Below, piece by piece: positions 37,691 through 50,480 of a stretch of 64,000 nucleotides of DNA. This DNA comes from Crossaster papposus (lineage: Eukaryota > Echinodermata > Asteroidea > Velatida > Solasteridae): assembly GCA_037893245.1 (NCBI GenBank), contig JBAIAA010000261.1:2232001-2296000 (forward strand), in the 5' to 3' direction. The notes under the pieces were generated by a model that ran no database searches, was not told the origin of the DNA, and saw nothing but the letters and a program-made list of their open reading frames with translations. Position 1 is the stretch's first letter, and each line of letters opens with the position of its first letter. Made by a program: the position numbers and the translations under genes.

Positions 37691-40616
37691 TGACAATTCC
37701 CATACACAAAAATTGAACCACTGCGAATTCAAAAATCCATCTTGTTGGAGCAAGGAAATGGAACAAAGGGGTAAAATTAGGCCTCGAAAGACCCGTTTTT
37801 TGGTCCTTGAATCGATGACGTCGCAACAGGCACAGTATGGACAGCCATATTGACAAAAAGAAAAGAAAAGTGACAATGAATTTATTTAGGCTAATAATAG
37901 TAGCCCCCACCCCCACTTACATTTCACAAATTGATATAGGCCTACATTTCGAAATCATTTTGGTGAAAAGGATGCATCTTAAAAATAAATTTAAACTGTA
38001 AAAGGTTATGTCCCCCATCCCATTATTTACGATCGATTTATAAAAGATGCGGCTTTCCATACAAAAGTGTGTCGATAGGTGGCGCACTATTTGTAAACAA
38101 ATGCATGCGCCATGCGTGAGTCACATTTTCGCGTCAATTGGAGAGAATCATCATTCAAGCTTCTGCCGATGGCACAGCTTCAGAAACCGCATTTTTGTGT
38201 GTGAAGAAGTAACTTAGCACCTGGAGAGTTATGAAAAAGACTGACAAGTGTAAATAACATGAAATTGGTGTATGAAATCAATGCCACGACGCGACCAGCG
38301 CGGCGAAGGCGAATACACCCGATTTTGTACTATGGTCGGAGTTGTGTCGTCGTGTGTCGCTTTTTTTCCCACACGGGAGTTGCCACGGTCTGCAGCGAAA
38401 AGAACTTATTTGGAAAGTAAGAAAAAAACAAGGTATGGAGCTATAGTATTATATTAACAAATATATTTGTCGTATTTTAGGCAAGGCTTTTGGTTTATTT
38501 TATTTTTTGAATTTGCAAGGCGCCAAAGAACACACGGCATCATCAACAACACAAATGCATCAGCACAGTGGTTCGCAATACTTCCCATAACCACAGAAGA
38601 ATCCACCCAAAACTGTTAACCACCAAAGATGGTTTGTATTGCAAAGTAGAAGGGTCAGGCAGGGGATGTTTATACTCCTTCTACTATTCTACTAGGGTGC
38701 CTTATGTTATATAGTTCTAGCACTATCGTAATATTTGTTTGCCATTGGTGATTTGTATTGATATTTTTAGGCAACAGCGTAGTAGCTATCTGATTCCCTG
38801 AAAATGACAATACTCTGGACCTTTCACTCTTGGAACCTGGCTAGTATCAACCAGTATGGTTCCACGATCGATATGCAAATATTATTGTCAATGTGTCGGC
38901 CTGGGTATGTCTGGGAATCAGCTCGTCAACTGCGTTTTACAGGCAAGTTAAATTGCACCCAGAAATTCTCTTCTGATTAAAATATCTTTCTTGAATAAAC
39001 AAATTACAGTTTTTGTTTTTATTTATTTTTTACAGCATATCTTCTGGATCATTGGATGAAAATTTCAATCTGGAATTGGAGTAGCTCTTCAGTGTAGTAC
39101 TTGACTGTACCGACATCACCAATTTCATTTACCGGGTGATGACACAGGAATAGACCCCATCTGAACAATTATATGTAGCTGTAAATAAACTGAATGTTCA
39201 TTATTTTGTGCGAGTCATACATGTCACGCTGTGGTATTGGTCAGTTTACTCCAATTGGTGCAACATTATGATAGAATTGTTTACTTGAGGATAAAAGCAT
39301 GAATTTTGGCACACATTCAGAGTGTGTTATAAGAAAAATATTTGGCTCTCCGCTCTCGGGCCATCGTAGATTTGACCTTAGGAAAAATAGGGGTAGAATA
39401 AAATGCAATGGTAGCCATTTACAATTTTTTGAAAATGCCTGTTATATTGTTTCAAGGGGCAAATGTATAGGATGGCCCTATACATTTATATTCTAAAGAC
39501 ATAATATTTTGATTGTGTGACAAATTCCATGCTTTTATCATTTTTACCATGTTTGTTTCACCAATCTGCCTGACTTAACAGCAAGACTCCAATTTATGTA
39601 TGCCAGTAGGCAGTATAGTATAGTCCTGAATTGTTTTGGCATGCTGTATATTATTGCTAAATACCGACCACCTGTAGGAAGTACAATTGCCAATAAAGTA
39701 TCCCATGTATAGCATAATATCAACCGAAATGTTTGTTTTGGAAAATTGTTGGTAAACTGAAATATTAACCTACCCTCTTTTACAGGCTTCATATGAAAAT
39801 CATGACCAACTATAGGGTTCAAAGAAGTGCCAATTAGACCAGACTATATTGAATGCAAAAATAGGTTACATTAAGTTTTTTGGAAAAGCCAACTGTCATT
39901 TTTACATTTAGGACAGATACTTCCATTTAGAACTCGTGTTGGGCGCAATTCAGTCTTTCTGCGCGGCGCGAACTGCTGATCTGCACGAACTGCTAATCTG
40001 CGCGAACCGTCCATCGCGTGCGCTGCTGTGATCTTGGGGGGTACAGGTAGGCCCGAATCGGATCGCGCTGCATTCGTTGTCGGTTGACCGTGCCTCAATT
40101 GGCCGATCGTGCCACCACCAGTCGAATGCCTTCTATTTAGCTCTTCCATTTAGTTCCCATGCACGAGTAATTGGGGGGTTGTTCTGCAAAAGAGAAGTAA
40201 AAACTGAGAAATAGGCCGACGGTACTTGTGCAAATGCATTTTTGATAGCGCAGATTTAGAGACTCACGCCCAACATTCTGATTTTGGACCCCCAAAAGTA
40301 TGTTATGTTCCATTTCCTGCATCCGACAACATTGATTTTCGGATTCAGGACATCAATCTGAGTCGAATCACACAAAGTTTTTTTTGTTCCCAAACTGGTA
40401 CCACGAATGTCATTTTTTTGGAGCATATTTTGGAGTCACGTAACACGGCCTATGTGTGGGTTTCGCCTGTCGATCATCTTAATATGACCACGCGGAGATC
40501 AGTAAAAGAAAAGGCCATTAGGGCGGGAGCCGGAGCAACGGAGGACCGCTTGCCTCTACCGCGATCCCCGCCCTCCTTCCGAGCCCCGGCTTTTCGGGGC
40601 CCCGCTCGTCTGTACT
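37691..40616. other. Intergenic, no firm gene
   Basis: Acceptor-like TTTTTTACAG at 39031-39035 and AATAAA near 39184 hint at a plus-strand transcript end. No conserved protein motif was found. Confidence 0.35.
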
Positions 40617-41030
40617 TACAGTGCGTAAGTCCACGGCTTACGCAACAAATTATGGCATAGCTTGCGCAGTCAATAATTTAGGTGGCGTAAGATATGGCGT
40701 GGGGACTGAAAATGACCTATTTTACCAGCAAATCGTAATTGACGTGGAGCCCGTCATTGCTCAACGTATTAAGCTTGATGAAAGACACTCACAGCCAATA
40801 TGATTACTATTTTACCCGTGACAGAATTTTTAATGTTGCCGCACGATTTTGCGGAAAGTCGGACAAAACTACATGTATTTTCAAAATGGTGGGCGTAGGT
40901 GGTACAACGACGATTTCAAGAAAGAACACAATGTACGCAAAAAGTCGTCGTAAACGCTGTTTAAAATGCTCCGTAAGGAAATGGCGCAGCTACGTAACAT
41001 TTTTGTTGCGTAAAATTACACTTTTCTCCG
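40617..41030. mobile_element. MITE A, partial inverted copy
   Basis: Reverse-complement match to about 3830-4258: TGCGTAAGTCC, GACGTGGAGCCCGTCATTGC and TTTTACCCGTGACAGAATTT are shared. The terminal CAGCAGCCG ends are missing. Confidence 0.7.
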
Positions 41031-42099
41031 TATACTTTGTGCACAGAGTTTAAAAACGTCTTTAAAAAAACATTATCCCTCCCAAAAACATAAAGGTTGA
41101 TATTTTTATTGCAGAATCGGAACGAACAAGCTACAGGGCACACTTATTTTTGGATAAGGCTAAATTGGTCAAAATAATAATAATGTCCAGCCTGTTGAGT
41201 CAAATTAGGCCGCAGGCTTCACTCCTGGTGGTGCCCATCCGTTAAGTTTTAGCTTTGCAACCCCCGAAACCCAAAGACTTTGAATTTTCACAAACTGCCC
41301 TCGCATCATTGGAGTAACGCCGGCGGATCGCCAGTTGGCATCATTATGGTAAGATATTGGGCGGTATCTGATCACATCCGAACCTCTAACTTTCCTTCTT
41401 GATTGATAAAAAAACATTCCTGGCGAATGATTTTGCGGCAATCCAAGAATGCTATCTCTCACACCTCAGTACAAATGCCACCGTTATGAAATCCCTCTTA
41501 ATCATTATCTCGAGTTCCGAAAACCGACGCAATAGAACCGAGGCCCCTTTTCCTTATTTCATGAATGCTCTGCTGTCAAGGCAGCCAGCCTGCTTTGAAT
41601 ACTCCATTTTTACAAAGTAAACGTTTCAGCCGCGCTTGGCACCCAGTCAAGAGAACCGGGCGGAAACTGAGATGAAGGCCAGGCGGGCAGTGGCGCGCCT
41701 TTTGCGGCTGACCGCTAGCCTGCGCCCAAGATCCAATTATGAGATTCACAACTGCAGCAATTTTAATACGCTATTAGAGCTGGATTTACCGCAGCTGCTG
41801 GCACCAGACTTAAGTTGCCCTCCAATAGATTCTCGTTACATGATTTAAAGTGTACTTATTCCAATTATAGGCCTCAAAAGAGTCCCGTATCGCTATTTTT
41901 CATCACTACCTCCCCACGCCGGGAGTTGCGCGCCCCAAGCTCCCTTTCCGGAATCAAGCCATGATTCTTCGTTACGACTTCGCTCAATAATGTGGGTGCA
42001 AATCTGATAGTACAACAAGACCTGTATACATGTAGTTGCAAGTAACTTAGACTCTTCTGCATCTCAATAAAGATGAAATTAAGGATGGGAGAGCATGTT
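41031..42099. other. Intergenic, one unassigned open frame
   Basis: The minus-strand frame 41205-41462 (85 codons, ending PPGVKPAA) looks composition-wise like protein, but I do not recognise it. Nothing else seen. Confidence 0.3.
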
Positions 42100-42550
42100 A
42101 TTATGATAGCATATCAGGGTAGAAAAAAGTTTAAGCCATCTTGGTTCTGGCCAACTATTATGTTTAGATTCTTAATATGTATTTCTAACTTGTCTGGTTG
42201 CAAAGTTATGATAAACATTAAAAATTACAGCCATTTTGGACGCCATTTTGGAAGCCATCTTAGTTTCGGATAAAATATGTGAGTTTTAAACTCTGCAAAT
42301 AATGGTTTTATTAGATTCCTTGTGCTTTAAAACATATATTTAGACACTTAATTTGTATTTCTCCATGTGTGGTGGCAAACATGATGAAAATGGCAAATAG
42401 TGGCCATTTTGGACGCCATCTTGGATTTTGGAAAGAGCTCAGGGGGATTTCCGGGGACTTTTATTATGTTAATCTACACCCACTCCTGGACCGATCTTGA
42501 CAAATTCAGCTTGTTATGAGCTATTTTTAGGTTATAACTAAAACTCTTGG
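42100..42550. repeat. Degenerate repeat with AAGATGG/CCATCTT motif, inverted copy
   Basis: GGACGCCATTTTGGAAGCCA, TTAGATTCCTTGTGCTTTAA and CAGCTTGTTATGAGCTATTT are reverse complements of segments at 36590-36850. Confidence 0.6.
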
Positions 42551-43254
42551 ACTCATGATCTATAAACCAGTCTGAAGTTTTAAAAAGGAACTTTTTTAAA
42601 CAAAATAATGTTAAAGGGTATAGGAATCGATCTAAGAAAAGATCTAGAACGTAGGAATCGCGACCCACGATCAAGGGATTGATATCCCTAGTTTTTTCTG
42701 GAATTACTCAAATTTGACTAGCGTTTTTGTGGACCTTTCCGGAATCATAATCTACAGACAAGACTATGTGCAAAACCAAAGCGTTTTCATAGACCTGGGG
42801 GGGGGGAGTCAGAACGGGATGAAAAGCAAAATGTGTACCCCGTACGGCCTGCATGCAGTGTTTATGCTTGATATAAATGTGTTCATCATAGATTTAACAC
42901 CCAAATACAGCTCAAATTTCTATAAAAATTGCCTCCAACATAAACTTGGGACAAAAATGTAAATGTTATGACTGGCCAATGTCAATAATACTAATAGTTA
43001 ACAGTAGGCCCCCGTTTTACACGAAAAAAAATTTGCAAACTACTTCGCTTTGCTAATACGCATGAAAAGAAGTTTCAACTGCATCTCATGCACGACCAGA
43101 AAAAAATACAATGGTACACATTGGTAGGGTTATTTATTATCATACAGGATAGGAAATAGGTCTTGAACGAGTACGCCCCTGAACTAACAAAGTATATTAG
43201 GGAGGGAGATTTTGGAGATTTTCTTGAACTTGTTCAAGTATCTCATGTTAGAAA
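42551..43254. other. Intergenic, nothing recognised
   Basis: Contains a short G-tract at 42799-42807. No gene or repeat that I can name. Confidence 0.35.
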
Positions 43255-43805
43255 ACCCTTTAACTGCCTTTTCGCCCAATTTATGGACACACAATTTTTA
43301 ACAGTTTTTGTTTGCTGGGCTAAATATCACAATGTTATCATTGATCATATGATTTTCTATAAGGTTTTAATATGATTACTGTGCCAGTAAGCAACTTGGT
43401 GAATTTGAAGCTCACCAATACTGACTTGATGACATCGGAAGACAGTGTAATGTGCGCACATTTATAGGGTCACGAAGTTGTCATTTTGGATAATTACTGT
43501 GTTCTCATAATTATTCAGTCTTTTATATGCTTTAGAAAATGTTATTGAAGTAGGGATATGTAAGTAGAATCACCAAAATAAACATTTCAAAAAAATTAAT
43601 ATATAGGCCCCCTACGCAAATATGAGAATATTATATTACGCGGCAGGGAGTAACGATTTATGCAAATTAGTCATATCCACCACTTTAATTTTAAGAGACT
43701 TTTAGTAAGTTATTGTGAGGACCTTTTAGAAATGCAATGTGGGGAACAAAAGTTTGTTGAAATTTGTGTGAGGTCAAAACTTATTTTTCCTGGACTATAA
43801 AAGGA
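43255..43805 (+). repeat. Repeat family D, 5' part
   Basis: Parallels 51905-52450, for example CCAGTAAGCAACTTGGTGAA, AGACAGTGTAATGTGCGCAC and GGTCAAAACTTATTTTTCCT. It is non-coding in both copies. Confidence 0.7.
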
Positions 43806-44524
43806 ACACTGTCGGCGTGATTGGAAGTAGGTTGAAGCTATGGTTGAAGCTTGTGTATAAGGATCTGAGATTCGAGGCTAATCCATTTAGAATTATGTCG
43901 TTACCATTTTGTGCTAGTTTCCTTTTTCTTTGTACATGTATAAAGAAGCATCACCTCTGTGTAGGCTGTTTGTTGTACCGCTGTCAAGTAAAGTCGTTTG
44001 TTCCGAACGGCGAGTCTAAAGGCGCCACCGTGCGGCGGGGTCGGGCAATGTAAATCTCCCGCCTCCGTCGCCGCCTTTTCGACCACCGTTCCACAAGTTT
44101 TTCTTGTTTGGAGTACAAATATGTTATATGATTTTAAACCGGAAAGACCAAGGAAGATTTGTAATATTTTTGATTATGCGAACTGATGGATTTTCACTGT
44201 GATTTTGTGAGTTTTAATCTTACAAACTTCTGTCAAGATGGCGACCCTGTGGAATCGTAATGAAGACCTCATCATGGCACTTTGAAAATGTCGTAATTTT
44301 TCCCAACTTTTATTTTGGCCAGTTATGTGATTCTTTCTCGACAATTGTACATTAATTATGTAGGTAAGCAGGGCCGGGTCTAGGTTTTAACTAAGGGAGG
44401 AGAGGGGGGGGGGGGTTACCTGAGGTTATTGGCCTACACACCCCAGCGTGCCAAAGGCACGCCTTGCTAAAGCATGCCCCCGTAAAGCATGCCCCCCAGA
44501 AAATGTTTACTAGGCAGTATACCC
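43806..44524. other. Intergenic, nothing recognised
   Basis: Unique-looking sequence with a G-tract near 44405-44414. Confidence 0.35.
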
Positions 44525-44699
44525 AGCACGACATGTGGCAGAGGGGTACCCCCTCTTATCCCTATACTTTATACGCACTCAACACTATTGTAACCTAACC
44601 CATCCCCCTGGAAACCTAAAAGGAATTCCTGAAATTCCGGGAACACAATGGTCAACACAAAAGAGGGGGTGGGGGGGTTTCTCTGCCACATATCGTGCT
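44525..44699. mobile_element. Short MITE (AGCACGA... ends), copy 2
   Basis: Same ends and interior as 8415-8600 but without the long C-tract (GAGGGGTACCCCCTC). It lies about 30 bp left of F1 copy 3. Confidence 0.75.
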
Positions 44700-44747
44700 T
44701 CATATGCTAGGCAGCTTAAGGGGTGGTTTACCCACTGACCTCTACAC

Positions 44748-44995
44748 CAGGGGCCAATTTCATAAAACATGTAAGCACAAAAATTTGCTTAGCACCAAAA
44801 AAGTCTTGCTCAGTAAAAACAGGTTATCGGCCAAAACTCCACAAGCTTTTCATTCAAAGCAAAAAAACAGCGGAATACTAGTCACAAACAATAAACATCA
44901 ACGGAAATGTTGGTTTGTAACCCTGTTTTTTCTAAGGTAGAATTTTCATGCTAAGCAGTTTTTGGTGCTTACATGTTTTATGAAATTGGCCTCTG
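44748..44995. mobile_element. MITE B (CAGGGGCCAATTTCATAAAA ends), nested in F1
   Basis: Left end CAGGGGCCAATTTCATAAAA then CATGTAAGCAC; the right end inversely GTGCTTACATG then TTTTATGAAATTGGCCTCTG. About 30-bp inverted repeats with two differences. Inserted at the same base of F1 as MITE A in copy 1. Confidence 0.82.
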
Positions 44996-45024
44996 GACGG
45001 ATCATTGCTCATATTCTGCCGTGC

Positions 45025-46609
45025 TAAAGGCCCTGTCACAAGAAACCGAATTGCATTACCGTTCATGTACCGTACTGATTTATGTGGAATCGGTATTGAT
45101 AAGGAGTGATCGGTAAGTGGTCGTTTCTCTATCGTTACTGATAAGTTATTGACACTGGCTGTCTCGGGTTTATAGGGACAGCACGGAATTGCTGAAAAAA
45201 GTTTTAAACATGTTCAAAAATTGCCACCGAACTGGAGCACGTTAACGGGTCGTTACTTGCACACTATCAGCTCGGTATTGGATCTGTTTTGCCGTTTATA
45301 AGCCGTTACTGATACGGCAAGGTTTGATGTCAGCGTACCAGTACCGGATCACGAACGATTGGATAGCGTTCTGATACAGAGCCGATACCGCACTTCACCT
45401 TACCTTCCCCGTTCGCTCCGTTCCTTACAACGTCGTAAACTTATTACTACCGTGTATCTACCGCCTATCACGCACTAATCACGACCGTTCTCCGAACAAT
45501 CCGTGCTTGACACACATGTAGTATAAATATGACCAAATTGTGATGAGAAGCTCAGTTCAGATCCAGATCCCACTAGAATTCCAAGATGAACCCTGCAGAA
45601 GATGCCGCGAGAATCCAAGCCATTGCTGCCCTGAACCACCACATTGACCTAATGAACATGTACATTGGAGTGCTGCGCCGCAATAGAAGAAGAAGAAGAA
45701 GAAGAAGGAGAAGACAGAGAAGAGTGGAGTGGGTTCGGCCATGGATAGCCAGAAGACCAGACCTTGGGGTGTACGATCGGCTGATGGTAGAGTTGAGAGC
45801 TGAGGATCCGACTTCCTTCAAGAATTTCCTCCGTATGCCTCCTGAAATGTTTGATGAGCTCCTTGAAAGGCTGACCCCGAGACTGGAGAAGCACCACATT
45901 AGTAGGCAAACACTATCACCAGGCTTGAAGTTGGCCCTCACCCTCCGCCACTTTGCCTCTGGCCACACCTACTCTGCCATGAAGTTCGCCTGGCGTGTGC
46001 CTCAAAACACAATATCCCTTGTCGTCCGTGAGGTGTGCCAAGCCATACAAGATGAGTACCTTGATGAGATGCTGAGATGCCCAACTACTCCAGATGAATG
46101 GCGCCAGGTTGCTGATCTATACTACCAGCGTTGGAATTTCCCCAACACATTGGGATCCGTTGACGGGAAGCATGTCCGCATCATCTGCCCCAACAACAGC
46201 GGATCTAGCCACCCGTTTCCGACGGTTGCCGGTCGGTATGCGTTCGGTATTGGTAAGGTGTTGGTAAGGTTTTGGTAAGTTATGTGCGGTGCGCAACAGT
46301 TTATAGAACGGTATTGATTCGTGTGTTCGGTCTTAGAACGGTCTTAGAACGGTAATGGTTATAGGTTTAGCAACGGTGAATTCGTCAACAGTACTGTCTC
46401 GGCTCGGACAAAATTGCTAGATTCTGGATCAAATTGACCATTTTATGCTGTATACGGTACTGGTACGGAAACAGAACGGTACTGGGGCGGTATGAGAAAG
46501 TTGATGAATTGCATTTTATGTCCGTTCTCCACCGTACTAGAAAAATATTAATTTTTCAATAAGGTTTACGAACGTTCTTGCGATTCGGTTTCTTGTGACA
46601 GGGCCTTTA
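45025..46609 (+). mobile_element. PIF/Harbinger DNA transposon, internally deleted
   Basis: Perfect 27-bp terminal inverted repeats beginning TAAAGGCCCTGTCACAAG at 45025-45051 and 46583-46609. The outermost TAA/TTA fits the 3-bp target of this superfamily. The subterminal regions are crowded with GGTA/CCGT-type motifs. It contains a truncated transposase and lacks the accessory Myb-like gene, so it cannot move by itself. Confidence 0.87.
45586..46278 (+). pseudogene. Harbinger transposase, N-terminal part only
   Basis: The first 205 or so of 230 residues match the HARBI1-type transposase layout. There is an Arg-rich segment (residues 32-46), then WVRPWIARRPDLGVYDRL, then the helix-turn-helix-like FKNFLRMPPEMFDELLERL. 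LSPGLKLALTLRHFASGHTY follows, and the start of the DDE nuclease, LGSVDGKHVRI (about 189-199), holds the first catalytic Asp. After PNNSGSS the family sequence stops abruptly and the frame runs into right-end DNA, so the second Asp and the Glu are missing. The start ATG is preceded by TATAAATA at about 45523. Best read as an internal-deletion derivative. Confidence 0.85.
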
Positions 46610-46881
46610 CGATTGAAGTCGGCGCGAACGAGAAGTGCAACATGGCGGACCCAAAACGTCACTTCTGTGAGCCAATGAAATGTCCAGGTGTAAGGGTCAG
46701 TGGATTTACTCTGTACATTTGTTATTTATAAACATTACGTCATACGTACTGTACCCACTGACCTGTACACCTGCACATTTCATTGGCTCACAGAGTGACG
46801 TCGTGGGTCCGCCATGTTGCACTTCTCGTTCGCGCCGACTTCAAGCGTGGGCAATGATCTGTCCATGTGTAGAGGTCAGTG

Positions 46882-47984
46882 GGTTTACCCCACTCCCCCC
46901 CCCCCCCCCCCCCCCCTCGTAGATCCGCCATTGGTGGGCCTTAGTCATTGTGGAATGTCAGACTGGAATCTAGAAGTTTTGTAAAGCCAACTGTCACCAA
47001 GCAGCAACGTTGACGTGGATTGACGAAAAAAGGACTAATAATTCGACGTGTGCATGAAGAATGAAAGGATAGCTCTATATCGGACGAACGACACTTAGCG
47101 TTACTGTGTATAGGCCTGAAACTGGGGAAGCCGTGTTGCGATGGACTTATACAAGTAGTGTAGTCACGCATGGATGATTGGAATGAGGTACAGCGTCACC
47201 CGACAATAGGGCGGGTATTATGCACGCTGAAGAGAAAAGCGCGTTTGAACCAGGAAGGTTAAAAACAGCATACTGGCCACGCAGGTAAAGAAACTATATT
47301 GACCGTTTATTTGTTTTAATGCAACACCAGTTCAATACATGTAGGAACTGTTTTTGTATACTCTTCTTTGGCAGCGTTTTCATTTTCATTGGCGGTTGTG
47401 AACAACAATTTAATATGAATATTCAACTCGAAAATAAACGATAACCAAAACACTTTCAGAAAACCACATGGGATATGAAATGTAATAAATCAGAACAATT
47501 ATAAGAAAACAAAAACACAACATGCTAGCACCAGTATGAAATACATAATCGTGTAATAGGTTAGCAAAAATAAAGTATTGTATGAAGTAAAAAAAAAAAA
47601 AAAAATTATATAAAACTCTTTATTAGACCCTATAGGCACACATTCAAAATGATGCATGTACTTGACACAAAACAAATCTCTCTACATGTACTGGAATTTT
47701 CAAAATTCATAACACTGTTCTTACATTAACCTGAAATAAAACAGGCACTGCATAAAATGTTAACAAAAAATGGGAATAATGTATATGTAGTAATTCTGAC
47801 GCTACTCCAGTGGTTGTGTACGATATCTATGGACAGTCGAGAACATTTTCTAACAAAATTGGAAATGTTTGTAATTCCCAGATTCATGTTTGCACTGATT
47901 GAGCTTCATTAAGATGATATATGAAGAAGAAAAAATTGCGTTTAGGTTGGAACATTTTTTTCTCAAAAAATTGGATGTTCTACA
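46882..47984. other. Intergenic, nothing recognised
   Basis: A C-tract of about 23 bp at 46895-46917 and an A-run at 47589-47604. No gene seen. Confidence 0.4.
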
Positions 47985-48690
47985 ATAGTCTAAATTCATT
48001 TACACCAAATCCCCCTTTTTTATTATTTTTATTATTTAAAACATTATTTTTTTTGAAGAAGAACAAAACTTGTTTCAGGAGCTTCTTAAAATTAGACAGA
48101 GTGTTGGCTGAACGTATGAGTTGAGGCAAGCTATTCCAAAGTGTTGGTGCTGAATCAGCGAGTGCTTGATCACCATAACATTTGGTGCGAGTAATTGTGA
48201 CGGTAAGAAGGTTTTTATAGCTGGCTCGCCGCTGTCGACTAGGTTGGTATTTCTGTAGAATATAATTATGCCATGCATGCATTGTGGGCCGGTACTATTT
48301 CTGGACTTGTATGAGAGAAGCAAGATCTTGTAAACTAAGCGTTGTTTTATTGGGAGCCAGTGTATATAGGGATTGTAGGATTGGTGAGATATGTAGGCGG
48401 CATGGAGTTCCTGTCACCACTCGAGCTGCACTGTTCTGTAATCGTTAAAGTTTGGACATTTCAGAGTCAGGGAGGCCATAGAGTATTAAGTTGCCAAAAT
48501 CAAGTCTGGAAGTCACAAAAAGCATGGACTAGTCTGGCTGTACAGGTGTACAGTGTACAGCTGTACAGTGCATCAAAAAGCATGGTTTACGTTGTCACTC
48601 ATTCGTAGGTTGTCATCAATGGTGACGCCAAGACTCTTTGTGGACCGACTCAGGTTGAATTGTCTTGTCACCGACAATTGATGTGACGTC
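47985..48690 (-). pseudogene. LINE ORF2 C-terminal remnant
   Basis: Read on the minus strand, across frame changes: SLGVTIDDNLRMSDNV (about 48635), LILYGLPDSEMSKL and LQNSAARVVTGT (48430-48500). Then LPIKQRLVYKILLLSYKS (48300-48350), KYQPSRQRRASYKNLLTV (48200-48250) and ADSAPTLWNSLPQLIRSA (48110-48165), ending FKKLLKQVLFF. This is the characteristic C-terminus of CR1/L2-like LINE ORF2. It is 5'-truncated before the RT active site and broken by frameshifts and stops. Confidence 0.85.
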
Positions 48691-50049
48691 ATCATGTCGT
48701 CATCATGTAATTGTTGAGCATTTAGGCCACATCTCATCAACGGAACATGCTAAATTCAAAAAAAAATATTATAATAGGTTTATTGGGTCACAGGTATTTA
48801 CACACAAAATGACACGATCAAAAACGTTATTTTTAAACACACACCTAAAGGTAAGGGCTATCGTCGTGAAACTTGGTGGGAAGGTATATACTGTCACTAG
48901 TAGTATGCAAGATCCGAAGTGACGTCATTGCAACGTCATAATTTGGTTTTGAATTCATAACTAGTGTAATTTCTGCCTTTAGGATTTGTACATGTTTTTC
49001 GTTAACCAATACACTTTTGCACTTTGGTAAATCCGATCGACTTGAGACTTGGCACACACCTAGATCACCACCCGTTATGGTCCGAGAAGAAAATCATCAT
49101 AATGACGTCAGCGGGTGTCTCATTACGTTAAATAAACGTTACGCGGCAATTGACCAATCGGAACTGAGGAAATTTGTAGTTCATAAAAGTATGTTAAATT
49201 ACGGTTTTTTTAGTTTTTTTGGCAAACATATGTTTATAATCGCATTAGACCCCCTTTCGTATTCAAAATATTATTAAAATCATTCATGGGAAAGCGTGGC
49301 TTTATCATGGCATGAAAATCACGACAATATCATGTTCGTGGTTAGTAGGTTATCGTTGCATTGTACACTATCTACTCTTAATATTTAATAATGTGTAACA
49401 AGTTGGTTCCCACTTATTTGAAGTTACTTTGTGGCAAACTAGCTGATTTTTAGTAACGTACTATTTTTTTATATCCCGTCTCTGTACAGTATATAGCAAC
49501 GTCAAATGACAGCATTCGAAAGTCGTTACAAAGCTGCCCGTCCCGTAAAAATATGGCCACCGTTTTGTTTACAGGACGGTCCTTGCGTTCCGACTGCCAG
49601 GACTTTCCCGTAAAATTACGGCTTTATTTGTTACAATGTATAGGGTGTAAGTGTATTAAAACACTATGGGGATACCAACTCTGTTTCAAATCGTGCGTGG
49701 GATATGTATTCTGCCACTCTTGTTGACGAAGGCAGTGAAGCACACTCGGCAACAAAAGGCTTACTTCGATGATAGAAAACTCCGTGCCAACTTGTTTTGC
49801 GTTGCAGACTGGCTTTGTTGATTTCCAGACAGGGTGAAAAACCATACCAAAATTCAGAGACCCCCCCCCCTCCTTTGTGGTGGTCATTGTCATTGTATGG
49901 GGGACTAAGGGGGGAGTCGCTCGGTTCTATATTTTGCTGGGTATAGTCACTGTGGTGATTTTTGGCAAGGTATGTGCACCATGTGCTTTTTAGGTGTTAT
50001 CATCCTTTAAAAAAATATGGCCGCCAAAATACTTGTTACCACATAATTA
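48691..50049. other. Intergenic, nothing recognised
   Basis: Several short open frames without motifs. A C-tract at 49861-49870. Confidence 0.35.
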
Positions 50050-50480
50050 TAATTAAAAGTACATGAACTGACGTAACTGGGTTTTGTGCCAGCTAGCTCT
50101 GAGCAGAATGGGGCCGGCTGTCTAGAAAAATAATGGATTATACACAACCTGTCGGCAAATCCACGAAAACAACGTGACCACAAAGTTAGGATTCTAAGTT
50201 CTTCCGCTGCTCGGGTCGAAAAATTGTGAGGGATAATTTACTCTGCTGTATTATATAAACAACACGACAGATCTTCGGACGACAGACGACGCTTTCCTAT
50301 ATATAGCCTTTCCATTTCGAACCTATATGTTTGCAAAGTAGGCTTAAATCTGAATGACGTTAGGATTAACCAAGGTGTAATTGGACACTCCATTATAAGC
50401 CTCGCCTGTATTTATCAGTTTTCGCATACGAGGTCGCGCGCTAGAAATCTAGCGCCAAATAAGGAAAAACAAGATTTAAT
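50050..50480. repeat. Inverted repeat pair E, left member
   Basis: Matches the reverse complement of 62640-63040 over about 400 bp with small differences. Shared: ACGACAGATC/CTGTCGTGTT, CCAAGGTGTAATTGGACACT and TTTTCGCATACGAGGTCG. Confidence 0.75.

Larger units (their letters stand above)
44733..46881. mobile_element. Foldback DNA transposon F1, copy 3, carrying two nested elements
   Basis: Ends CACTGACCTCTACACC and GTGTAGAGGTCAGTG, with an 8-bp duplication GGTTTACC (44725-44732, 46882-46889). MITE B (44748-44995) sits 15 bp in, and a Harbinger element (45025-46609) is inserted at GCTAA. Removing both leaves a copy close to the 328-bp reference. Confidence 0.87.

Noticed and set aside
37101..37707. 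Overlapping long frames on both strands near the G-run
   Set aside because: High GC removes stop codons on both strands; no conserved domain seen.
41205..41462. 85-codon minus frame as a gene
   Set aside because: Protein-like composition but no start context, splice sites or family match that I can defend.
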